A program made the translations under genes and the position numbers. A stretch of 20,440 nt of DNA from Clostridia bacterium (GTDB lineage Bacteria > Bacillota > Clostridia > Clostridiales > Clostridiaceae). The notes below the pieces were generated by a model. The model saw only the letters and a list, made by a program, of their open reading frames with translations, made no database searches and had not been told where the DNA came from. How positions within the stretch are numbered: the stretch's first letter is position 1; every line of letters starts with the position of its first letter. The stretch covers positions 1 to 20,440 of the forward strand of contig RZYZ01000012.1 of NCBI GenBank assembly GCA_009930125.1, in the 5' to 3' direction. Positions 5,726 through 13,189 of the stretch are shown here, one piece after another.

Positions 5726-6517
5726 ATGTTTACATTAGTCAGAAAAGTGGATCTCAATTATACCACCAATAGAATCATACTCGTGTTTTCAATCATAACA
5801 GGAATCATCGGCTATTTCATGACAGGGTCTCTATCTTCAGGGATCTCCTTAGCAGGCAGCATCTTCCTCACATGGGCGCTCACAAGAGAAGTGGACCCGA
5901 AACATGAATACTCCGCTTTTTTGAGTGCAGCGCTGAGCCTTGTGAACCTGTTCTACTTTGAAAGTCTGAATCTGCTCGTCCTCTTCTGGATTATTCTGCT
6001 TCTGAGAATGATCAGCGGCGTGTGCGGTAAAAGCCTCACACTAGTCGATTTTATCGTGGTATTCGGATTCAGCGTATACTTATCTGTCCGCAGCGAAAAC
6101 AGCATCTACCTGATCCCCTTTCTCATCGCTTCGGTTTCTCTGCTATTCTATAAAGAAAAACCCCGCACATCACTGGTTTTTTCTCTTCTTGCCGCAGCGG
6201 TCTTTCTCTTGGAAAGCTTTCACTTCAATTTTCTTTCCATTTCAGAGCCTTTTGTTTCGCCTAAGATTGAGCTCCTCCTGATGTCAGTGCTCATTCTGTT
6301 TCCTGCCTTTACCCCTTCCAGCAGGATTACCGGTGTCCTGGATGACAGAGGAACACCCGTACATGTGAAGAGAATGAACTTCTCCCAGAGGATTTTCTCA
6401 TTTATTGTTCTGCTGCTTTATCTGTTTCCGGGTATAGGGCTGAATAACCTGATCATCTATTATTCCATACTCGCAGCGGTTGCCGTATACCCTCTGATCG
6501 ATAGAAAGACCGCTTAG
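5726..6517 (+). CDS. Polytopic membrane protein of unknown function
   Basis: A 263-aa protein I do not recognise. It has about eight hydrophobic segments; the hydrophilic parts are a REVDPKHEY loop (about residues 54-62), a loop carrying EKPRTS before residue 150, a longer cytoplasm-like stretch TPSSRITGVLDDRGTPVHVKRMN around residues 198-220 (shown in pieces: TPSSRITG, DDRGTPVHVKRMN), and a short basic C-terminus DRKTA. ATG 5726 is chosen because AGGAG (5713-5717) lies 8 nt upstream; the in-frame GTG at 5717 overlaps that site. No signal peptide, cofactor motif or transporter signature is evident. It stands alone between the EamA gene and degV, each with its own promoter. Confidence 0.75.
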   Translation: MFTLVRKVDLNYTTNRIILVFSIITGIIGYFMTGSLSSGISLAGSIFLTWALTREVDPKHEYSAFLSAALSLVNLFYFESLNLLVLFWIILLLRMISGVCGKSLTLVDFIVVFGFSVYLSVRSENSIYLIPFLIASVSLLFYKEKPRTSLVFSLLAAAVFLLESFHFNFLSISEPFVSPKIELLLMSVLILFPAFTPSSRITGVLDDRGTPVHVKRMNFSQRIFSFIVLLLYLFPGIGLNNLIIYYSILAAVAVYPLIDRKTA

Positions 6518-6663
6518 AAGGAGTGTCCTCTTCCTGTTCTTCCAATCCTTCTCACAAGATGAATCAGGATGAATTTACCCTCAACTGCCTGACGCCCGAA
6601 CAGATCTTTTTCATCAGGGCTAGATGCTTTGAAAATGTTATAGGATAATTAAGGACATTGACG

Positions 6664-6669
6664 TATAAT
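6664..6669 (+). promoter_or_regulatory. Candidate -10 element for degV
   Basis: TATAAT 69 nt before the degV ATG, in an otherwise unremarkable 220-bp gap. No well-spaced -35. CATCAGGGC occurs twice around it (6612-6620 and 6682-6690). Confidence 0.45.
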
Positions 6670-6685
6670 GTAAAAGATTAACATC

Positions 6686-6722
6686 AGGGCACTCAATGGA
6701 ATACGTAATCTTTCCATGCCCT
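6686..6722 (+). promoter_or_regulatory. 5'-terminal hairpin in the degV leader
   Basis: AGGGC (6686-6690), a 5-nt bulge, ATGGAA (6696-6701), a 10-nt loop, then TTCCAT and GCCCT run together (6712-6722): 11 bp. It begins about 10 nt after the expected transcript start and ends 4 nt before the GGAGG of degV. It could stabilise the mRNA or gate translation (inference). Confidence 0.45.
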
Positions 6723-6737
6723 CACTGGAGGATAATA

Positions 6738-7688
6738 ATGATTAAAATAATGGCAGACTCAACCTGCGACCTTTCAGATGATATTCTGAAGCAATATGAC
6801 ATCAGTATCGCGCCCCTCACCGTCACCATGGACGGTAAATCCTATCTGGACCGGGTGGACATCACGGCGGATGAATTCTACAGCATGATGGAGAATCTGG
6901 AGAATCCACCGACCACCGGCATGCCCAGCCCCGCATCCTATCTGGACATCATGAAGGAAGCCGTTACCTCCGGACATGATGAAATCCTCTGCATCTGCAT
7001 GTCCAGCGGAACCAGTGGTGCCTATCAGTCCGCGGTCCTTGCCAAGGATTACTTCTATGAGGAGTTTCCTGATTCTGCCGTGAAGATTCATGTGGTGGAT
7101 TCAAAGTCCATGAGCCATGGCAGCGGATGGCTGCTCATGAAGAGCGCAAGACTGCGCGAAAAAGGGGCAAGCTTCCAGGAACTTGTGGATTTCAACGAAA
7201 CCTACAAGACCAATGTGAAGCACTTCCTCACCGTAGACGATCTTAACCATCTCATCCGAAGCGGAAGACTTTCCGGTGCCAGCGCCATCATCGGCAAGAT
7301 GCTGAAGCTGAAGCCCATCATGTCCATGAAGGATGCCAAAGGCGCCATCGTGGCCAAGGAAAGAGGAAGAAGAAAAGTTCTGGCCCACTACATAAACGAG
7401 TTCAAGAAAAGAAACGATGAAGCCCTGACGGATTTCATCATCATCGGCTATACCACTGACAAGAGCTATGCAGACAACATGAAAACGAAGTTTCTGGAAG
7501 AAACCTCGTTCAAAGGCGACATCTACATGATGCAGATGGGCGTTGCGGTAGGAACACACGTGGGTCCCGGCGGACTCTCCCTCTTCTTCATGGAGACCGG
7601 ACACCATAAGGACAATCTGCTGATCAATGAAGTGGAAGCCCTCATGGAACGAAAGAATCAGTTTCTGAAGAAATTCTCCAACAAGTGA
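6738..7688 (+). CDS. DegV family protein (fatty-acid-binding, FakB type)
   Basis: A 316-aa cytoplasmic protein of the DegV family. Members bind a fatty acid between two domains, and FakB proteins present exogenous fatty acids to the kinase FakA for entry into phospholipid synthesis. Seen here: N-terminal IMADSTCDLS with PLTV and the DGKSYLDRVDI segment, PTTGMPSPASY, the SSGTSGAYQSA lipid-carboxylate loop, DSKSMSHGSG, the RSGRLSG motif typical of the second domain, and the GTHVGPGGLSLFF end. ATG 6738 is chosen over an in-frame ATG at 6696 because GGAGG (6727-6731) is 6 nt upstream and the family starts here. No fakA (Dak-domain) gene is present in the window. Single-gene unit. Confidence 0.93.
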   Translation: MIKIMADSTCDLSDDILKQYDISIAPLTVTMDGKSYLDRVDITADEFYSMMENLENPPTTGMPSPASYLDIMKEAVTSGHDEILCICMSSGTSGAYQSAVLAKDYFYEEFPDSAVKIHVVDSKSMSHGSGWLLMKSARLREKGASFQELVDFNETYKTNVKHFLTVDDLNHLIRSGRLSGASAIIGKMLKLKPIMSMKDAKGAIVAKERGRRKVLAHYINEFKKRNDEALTDFIIIGYTTDKSYADNMKTKFLEETSFKGDIYMMQMGVAVGTHVGPGGLSLFFMETGHHKDNLLINEVEALMERKNQFLKKFSNK

Positions 7689-7700
7689 TCCGCATACAGA

Positions 7701-7751
7701 AGACCTGGTCCTTTTCAAAGCAAGACTTTGAACCCGACCAGGTCTCTTTTT
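7701..7751 (+). terminator. Terminator of degV
   Basis: AGACCTGGTC (7701-7710) pairs with GACCAGGTCT (7736-7745); an inner TTCAAAG/CTTTGAA helix (7714-7720 with 7726-7732) extends it; CTTTTTAT follows. Confidence 0.9.
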
Positions 7752-7789
7752 ATGCTGCAGAATTCCCTGTAATTGGGATCTCCAGCTGA

Positions 7790-9139
7790 TCACTCGGATG
7801 TTTCGTAATCCCTCAGAAGCTCCACATAGAATCGGATCATGCCGAAAAGATTGTCCACGTGGATTCTTTCATTGGTGGAATGAATGGAGTCCAGATCCTC
7901 ACTGGTCATTCTGACGCAGGAAAAGCGCAGAATATGCTCCGAGAGCTTCTCATATTTTCTCGCATCACTTCCGCCAGCCATGAGATAGGGCAGCACCTTG
8001 GCCTCCGGATGCACCTTCAGGGCGTTGCGCTCTATGGTCTTGAAAGCCTCCGACTCATGGGGAGAGATGAGTGAGGCCTCTTCTCTCACAAGCACTTCAT
8101 AGGACAGATCCAAGTCTTTGTTCACCTTTTTCATGTGATGGAGCACATCCTCAAAGGTGTCTCCTGGTAGAATCCGCACATTCACATAGACCGACGCCTC
8201 CTGAGGCATCACATTCATGGCAGATCCGGCTTTTGCCATGGTCATGGCCATGGTGGTTCTCACCATGGAATTCATGACGCTGCTGGAGGAAAGAATCCTG
8301 GCAAGCAGTGGGAACGTCCAGTCCACATGCCGTAATAAAATGCCCTTTACGCCCAGAAACGGCGCCATGCCGCGAAACATTTCCCTCACCGGTGCAGTGA
8401 GCCTGGGTCTCATGGGATGTTTCATGAGATTCACTACCGCCTGGGACAGAACCTCCACAGAAGATCCCTTTTTCGGCATGGAGGAATGTCCTCCATCTCC
8501 GTAAGCGGTGACCCGGATCATGGAAGAACCTTTTTCCGCAACCCCGATGAGACCCAGGGGCGTCTTCACCCCTTCCACCGTATCCAGAACCACTGCGCCG
8601 CCTTCATCCAGAACCAGATGGAAGCGAAGACCCTTCTCCTTGAAATACTTCGCGATGGCCTTGGCGCCCTGCTCTCCACCGACTTCCTCGTCAAAACCGA
8701 AAGCCACATAAATATCCCGATCGGGTTCATACCCTTCAATGAGCAGAGATTCCAGGGCTTCCATGATGGAAATCACCTGATTCTTATCATCCATAGCTCC
8801 CCTTCCATAAACATGATTTTCCTTCATTTCTCCGGAAAACGGATCTCTTTCCCAGTCCTTTAGGGTGTTTTCCTCCACGGGCACCACATCATAGTGTCCC
8901 AGAAGAAGAACGGGAAGCTTCCCCTTCTGCCTTCCTTTCAGATGATACACCGGACTGTACTTATTGATGAGGGTGACGCTCATCCTTTCGTAGACCGCGG
9001 GATAGGTTTTTTCGAGAAAAGAAAGAAACGCCTCATAGGCACTATACTCCACAAGGCCTTCTTCCGCATAGGAGATGGTGCGGAAGGTCAGCGCCTTTGA
9101 AAGGTGCGCTGCTGCTCTGCTTCTGTCTGCTGCTGTCAT
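7790..9139 (-). CDS. M20 family metallopeptidase (carboxypeptidase S / PM20D1-like)
   Basis: A 449-aa di-zinc hydrolase. Catalytic signatures in order: GHYDVVPV (His82, Asp84), GRGAMDDK (bridging Asp117), DEEVGG (general base Glu151, ligand Glu152), VLDEGG (Asp178), a dimerisation domain with GGHSSMP about residues 215-330, and a late DSIHSTNE segment supplying the last histidine. The double-E motif and the long N-terminal part resemble the carboxypeptidase S / PM20D1 branch, which cleaves dipeptides or N-acyl amino acids; exact substrate is unknown. No signal peptide, so cytoplasmic. GGAGGG precedes ATG 9139. It follows the YfcC-type transporter gene by 11 nt on the same strand, which suggests that imported peptide or acyl-amino-acid substrate is cleaved here. 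Confidence 0.93.
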   Translation of the reverse strand: MTAADRSRAAAHLSKALTFRTISYAEEGLVEYSAYEAFLSFLEKTYPAVYERMSVTLINKYSPVYHLKGRQKGKLPVLLLGHYDVVPVEENTLKDWERDPFSGEMKENHVYGRGAMDDKNQVISIMEALESLLIEGYEPDRDIYVAFGFDEEVGGEQGAKAIAKYFKEKGLRFHLVLDEGGAVVLDTVEGVKTPLGLIGVAEKGSSMIRVTAYGDGGHSSMPKKGSSVEVLSQAVVNLMKHPMRPRLTAPVREMFRGMAPFLGVKGILLRHVDWTFPLLARILSSSSVMNSMVRTTMAMTMAKAGSAMNVMPQEASVYVNVRILPGDTFEDVLHHMKKVNKDLDLSYEVLVREEASLISPHESEAFKTIERNALKVHPEAKVLPYLMAGGSDARKYEKLSEHILRFSCVRMTSEDLDSIHSTNERIHVDNLFGMIRFYVELLRDYETSE

Positions 9140-9150
9140 GCCTGTCCCTC

Positions 9151-10602
9151 CTAAAACGGTCCGTAGGCGAAATTATTCGCCAGAAAAAGAAACCCTACAG
9201 TCACGAGAAACACCACCAGCTGGATCTTTATGGACCATCTGATCCACTTCGGATAGCTCACCACCGTGAGCCCCAGAGCGATCATCAGTGTGGGATTCGT
9301 AGGAAAAAGAAGATTACTGAACCCGTCTCCGAAGCAGAAGGCCAGTATAGTGGTCTGTCTGGTGATTCCGATGATGTCGGTCAGCGGCAGCACGATGGGC
9401 ATCACAAGGAACGCTTTGGCTGAACCGGACCCGATGAAGAAATCCAGGACCAGAATCAGAAGGTATAGGCCCAATACGCCCAGATTGGGACTGAGTCCTT
9501 CCATATACCCGGATGCATAGTAGAGAATGCTGTCCATGACACGGCCTTCCGTCATGATGTGCTTGATGCTCATGGCCATGAGAATGAGGACCACCGCAGG
9601 AAGCATGGAGAGAAGCCCTCTGTAGAGATCTTTCAGAAGATCTCTAAACTCTGCATACTCACTGATGATGCCACCCAGAACAGCTGCCACAAGGAAGATC
9701 ACAGCCACCAGAGGCAGCGTGAGAAGAGAAAGGGACGGAATGAAGAATCCCAGAAGAATGGTTCCAATCATGAGGCCCAGGAAGGCCACGTAGATCTTCA
9801 CCGCTTTTTTCAGCTTCTCCTTGTCCAGAAGTGATTCCTTCTCCTCAAGATTGAACCGCATCTTCACCGCACGGTCCTCCTGATAGACCGGCGATGCAGA
9901 GGGCCTTTTTTCAATTTTCCTTGCATAGAAATAGAGAAAACCATAGAGAATCAGATAGATGGTCACAAAGATCAGTACCCGATAGAGTGTTCCGGAATAG
10001 GGCGGAAGGTCCGCCAGGGTCTGGGCCACGCCCAGGGTGAAGGGATTGAAGATTGCCACCGCAAAGCCGAAACCCGAAGCCATGGCACTGATGCCAAGAC
10101 CCACCAGAGAATCCCATCCGAAGGAATAGGACAAGGTCACCGCCAGGGGCACCAGGACAATGAGCTCCTCGAAAATGCCGAAGAGCGAACCGAAAAGCAT
10201 GAAGAAGAGGATGAGAATGCCCATGAGCAGATATTTTCTCTTTTCAAAGCGCTTCACGATGGACTCCATGATGTAGCGCAGGATTCCGCTTCGATCCAGT
10301 ACCCGGAAGGAGGATCCTATGAACAGAAGGAACAGGATGATGACGATGATGGTCACAGCGTCAGATCCGAACAGCACCTCCACGGGCGCGGTAAGCCACC
10401 TGAAGATAGGGTAATCCACTTCCCCGATGAACTGGAAGGACTCTGGAACAACGGATTCTCTCCCCTCAGTCATGACGCGCTCGTAAACCCCTGCCGGGAT
10501 GATTCTTGTTAAAACCCCTGCCAGGACCATAAGCACGCCAAGAATCATGACGGATGAGAAAAATGATTTCTTCGAAATGGTGATTCCGGATTTTTCATTC
10601 AT
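9151..10602 (-). CDS. YfcC family transporter
   Basis: A 483-aa polytopic membrane protein of the YfcC/DcuC-related family (C4-dicarboxylate anaerobic carrier fold, ion transporter superfamily). Visible marks: an N-terminal cytoplasmic stub, then the first helix with the family's RIIPAGVYER segment; GSLFGIFEELIVLVPLA; GISAMASGFGFAVAIFNPFTLGVAQ; and in the second half DFFIGSGSAKAFLVMPI and CFGDGFSNLLFPTNPTLM, the paired re-entrant loops. About twelve membrane segments. Family members are thought to take up amino acids, peptides or carboxylates; the coupled M20 peptidase downstream favours an amino-acid-containing substrate. ATG 10602 is chosen: GAGGTG (10615-10610) is 7 nt upstream, while the in-frame GTG at 10617 overlaps that site. 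First gene of a two-gene operon. Confidence 0.92.
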   Translation of the reverse strand: MNEKSGITISKKSFFSSVMILGVLMVLAGVLTRIIPAGVYERVMTEGRESVVPESFQFIGEVDYPIFRWLTAPVEVLFGSDAVTIIVIILFLLFIGSSFRVLDRSGILRYIMESIVKRFEKRKYLLMGILILFFMLFGSLFGIFEELIVLVPLAVTLSYSFGWDSLVGLGISAMASGFGFAVAIFNPFTLGVAQTLADLPPYSGTLYRVLIFVTIYLILYGFLYFYARKIEKRPSASPVYQEDRAVKMRFNLEEKESLLDKEKLKKAVKIYVAFLGLMIGTILLGFFIPSLSLLTLPLVAVIFLVAAVLGGIISEYAEFRDLLKDLYRGLLSMLPAVVLILMAMSIKHIMTEGRVMDSILYYASGYMEGLSPNLGVLGLYLLILVLDFFIGSGSAKAFLVMPIVLPLTDIIGITRQTTILAFCFGDGFSNLLFPTNPTLMIALGLTVVSYPKWIRWSIKIQLVVFLVTVGFLFLANNFAYGPF

Positions 10603-10665
10603 GATGCTGCACCTCACTTCGCATTCATTGATCTTCGCTTTGAATTTTTATGCTCTATATTCAGA

Positions 10666-10674
10666 ATTTTAGCA
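10666..10674 (-). promoter_or_regulatory. Extended -10 promoter of the YfcC-M20 operon
   Basis: TGCTAAAAT on the minus strand with TGGTCA 17 bp upstream (10694-10689). About 60 nt before ATG 10602. Confidence 0.45.
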
Positions 10675-10806
10675 CAATCCATGAAGATTGACCATGACCT
10701 TCCGATGACTTAGAGGCCTGTATCCCCTCATGAATCCATCCTTTAAAAGATTGGTTTTACGCAGAGAGATCTCAGTCGCAATGGATTTTACAACTTCCGG
10801 GAACTT

Positions 10807-10815
10807 TGCTACAAT
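10807..10815 (+). promoter_or_regulatory. Extended -10 promoter of the GSDH-like operon
   Basis: TGCTACAAT fits TGnTATAAT with one mismatch, 55 nt before ATG 10870. An alternative is TTGCTA (10806-10811) with TTATCT (10830-10835), 18 bp apart. Confidence 0.45.
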
Positions 10816-10869
10816 CAGGCTACATAAAGTTATCTGAAAATTCTTTTATTATATGAGGAGTGAAGGACC

Positions 10870-12129
10870 ATGAAGAAACTGATGATTTTGCTGTTGGCAC
10901 TGATCCTGACTGCCTGCACCATAGATCCTAAAGAAGAGCCGGTTCCGACAGACCCTGTTATGGAGGAGCCTGTGGAGACCCCTTCCGAAACACCTCCTGT
11001 GCCGGAAGAGCCTGAGGAGGAAGAAACAGAAGAGGAGTATCCTTTTATCCTACCGGATGAATTCAGTCCTGGTAGTTATAGAGTAGAAGACACTTTCCCT
11101 TCTGTTTCCTTTCAGGAGCCTTTGGCACTGGTTTCTGACGGCGTATCTGATGAACGCATCTATGTGGTGGAAAGAGGAGGAATGGTTTATCTCTTAAACC
11201 CTAAAGAACCTGGCTCTGAAAAAATACCGTTTCTGGATCTGACGGAAGCAGTGGATACCAGCGGTCAGGAAATGGGGCTATTAGGCCTGGCATTTCACCC
11301 TGACTATGATGAGTACGGCTACCTTTTCGTCAATTACACGAGAAGTGGAGAGACGGTGATTTCCAGATTCACAAGCAGCGACAGGGAGACTGTGGACCTT
11401 ACTTCAGAAAAGATTCTACTTACCTACAGTCAGCCCTACAGCAACCACAATGGCGGCACTCTGCTCTTCGGACCTGACGGCTACCTCTACATCTCCTCTG
11501 GAGATGGCGGTTCCAGTGGAGACCCCAATAACGAAGCGCAGAATCTCACAAGCTACCTTGGTAAAATCCTGAGAATTGATGTGGATACAGAGGATCAGCC
11601 CTATCTGATTCCAGCAGACAACCCACTGCTTCATGCCGAGGAGGAAGCCAGAGACGAAATCTATGCCTATGGTCTCAGAAATCCCTGGAAGTTCAGTTTC
11701 GATGAAGGACGAAATCTTCTTGTGGCGGCGGATGTGGGCCAGGGAGAAATCGAAGAGATCGATCTCATCGTCTCGGGCGGAAATTATGGATGGAATCGCT
11801 TCGAGGGCACCAGACCCTACAAGGATGGGGCAGCACCTATAGATCACATTCCTCCGGTCTATGAGTATCCTCATTCGGAAGGCCGATCCATCACCGGCGG
11901 GTTCACCTACTACGGAGACGCCATGGATAGCCTTCAGGGCGCCTATGTCTACGGGGATTTCATATCCGGAACCATCTGGGCACTCTGGCTGGATGAAGAG
12001 AATCAGGCGGAAAATCATACGCTTCTTGATACGGATCTCATGGTCTCCTCTTTCGGTGTGGACAATGAGGGAGAACTCTACATTGTGGATTTTAAGGGCC
12101 GCATCTATACCCTGAAAGAAGAGGAGTAG
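10870..12129 (+). CDS. Lipoprotein with GSDH/HIPL beta-propeller domain (PQQ-type sugar dehydrogenase family)
   Basis: A 419-aa exported lipoprotein. N-terminal signal peptide with lipobox LTAC (lipidated Cys16), then an acidic Pro/Glu-rich linker to about residue 58, then a six-bladed beta-propeller of the glucose/sorbosone dehydrogenase family. Marks: QEMGLLGLAFHPDY (133-146), NHNGGTLLFGPDGYLY with the likely catalytic His193, SSGDGGSSGDPN (calcium-type loop, 209-220), YGLRNPWKF (267-275), GGNYGWNRFEG and a late GDFISGTIW. Family members oxidise aldoses with PQQ on the outer surface; whether this organism has PQQ is not shown, and no pqq gene is nearby. GGAG stands upstream of ATG 10870. 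Translationally close to the next gene (3 nt between stop and ATG), so the two are expected to work together. Confidence 0.92.
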   Translation: MKKLMILLLALILTACTIDPKEEPVPTDPVMEEPVETPSETPPVPEEPEEEETEEEYPFILPDEFSPGSYRVEDTFPSVSFQEPLALVSDGVSDERIYVVERGGMVYLLNPKEPGSEKIPFLDLTEAVDTSGQEMGLLGLAFHPDYDEYGYLFVNYTRSGETVISRFTSSDRETVDLTSEKILLTYSQPYSNHNGGTLLFGPDGYLYISSGDGGSSGDPNNEAQNLTSYLGKILRIDVDTEDQPYLIPADNPLLHAEEEARDEIYAYGLRNPWKFSFDEGRNLLVAADVGQGEIEEIDLIVSGGNYGWNRFEGTRPYKDGAAPIDHIPPVYEYPHSEGRSITGGFTYYGDAMDSLQGAYVYGDFISGTIWALWLDEENQAENHTLLDTDLMVSSFGVDNEGELYIVDFKGRIYTLKEEE

Positions 12130-12132
12130 ACC

Positions 12133-13077
12133 ATGAATGGATTTCAGATGAATGAAAGTGTAGTCGATTTTCTCCTTACGGGAGACCCTTCCATCGCTTA
12201 TCAGACGAGAAAATACCTACTGGATGAAGATAAGGAAATACTCAAAGACCTTCAGAAAGAGACGCTCCTGACCGGCTTCGGAAAAAGATTCTTTGATGCG
12301 CAGCATGAAGATGGCAGCTTCGGGCAGAGTCACTATGTGGGAAAATGGACCAGCACCCACTATACCCTATTGGATCTTCGTTATCTGGAAATACCCCAAG
12401 ATACCGAAAAAGCGCGGATTCCCGCCAGAAACATACTACTTAAGCATCCGTCGCTGGACGGCGGCATCGCCATCAGCAGCGATAAGAAAAGCGATCTTTG
12501 TGTCGACGGCATGTATCTCAACTACGCCGCTTACTTCGGTGTGGAAGAGCAGCTCTTAAGGCCCCTTATAGATCTTCTGCTCGTATCCATTCTTCCTGAT
12601 GGAGGCTTCAACTGCAGATCCAACCGGGAAAAGGTCCATCACAGCTCCATGCATACCACCATCTGTGTGCTGGAAGGACTTCTTGAATACAGATGCAGAG
12701 GATACGTCTATAGGATGAAGGAAGTGGAAATGGCCATGGATAAGGCCTCAGAATTTCTTCTGATGCATCGCCTGTTCCGGTCTGATCGAACCGGGGAGAT
12801 CATCGATCATAAGTTTCTCCTTCTTGCCTTCCCCACCCGATGGAAATATGAGATCCATCGGGCACTTCATTATTTTGCCAGTGCATCTCTTCCCTTTGAT
12901 GAAAGGATGCGAGAAGCGCTTCTGCTGCTCAAAGAAAAAGAGAGGAAGGACGGCACCTTCCCAAGAGGTCCCTCCTATTCGGGAAGTGTCCACTTTCCAC
13001 TGGAAGAAGGAAGACGGGGCCGATTCAACACCCTAAGGTGCCTGCGCATCCTGAAAGCCTATGGCGATGCACTCTGA
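12133..13077 (+). CDS. Alpha/alpha-toroid protein (prenyltransferase / squalene-oxidase repeat-like)
   Basis: A 314-aa protein without signal peptide. Several repeats of the QW/prenyltransferase-repeat kind are seen: DAQHEDGSFGQ followed by WTSTHYTLLDLRYL, a KHPSLDGGIA segment with LCVDGMYLNYAAYFG, LPDGGFNCRSN followed by SSMHTTICVLEGLLEY, and a last KDGTFPRG followed by FNTLRCLRILKAY. These point to an (alpha/alpha)6 barrel like terpenoid cyclases and prenyltransferase beta subunits, but the DxDD cyclase motif is absent, so I do not assign an activity. Its ATG is 3 nt after the stop of the GSDH-like lipoprotein and uses a GAGGAG site inside the end of that gene; the two form an operon. Function unknown. 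Confidence 0.8.
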   Translation: MNGFQMNESVVDFLLTGDPSIAYQTRKYLLDEDKEILKDLQKETLLTGFGKRFFDAQHEDGSFGQSHYVGKWTSTHYTLLDLRYLEIPQDTEKARIPARNILLKHPSLDGGIAISSDKKSDLCVDGMYLNYAAYFGVEEQLLRPLIDLLLVSILPDGGFNCRSNREKVHHSSMHTTICVLEGLLEYRCRGYVYRMKEVEMAMDKASEFLLMHRLFRSDRTGEIIDHKFLLLAFPTRWKYEIHRALHYFASASLPFDERMREALLLLKEKERKDGTFPRGPSYSGSVHFPLEEGRRGRFNTLRCLRILKAYGDAL

Positions 13078-13084
13078 CACCATG

Positions 13085-13140
13085 CAAAAAAGAGCTTTTC
13101 CGACCGATTATCGGAAAAGCTCTTCTTCTATTATTTTTAT
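13085..13140. terminator. Bidirectional terminator between toroid gene and permease gene
   Basis: AAGAGCTTTTCCGA (13090-13103), 7-nt loop, TCGGAAAAGCTCTT (13111-13124). Plus-strand tail CTTCTATTATTTTTAT; minus-strand tail is a run of six T. The flanking genes converge. Confidence 0.92.
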
Positions 13141-13189
13141 ACTAAATTAATCTTCTCATACATACTTGCACTGCTTCACTTGAAAGTTC

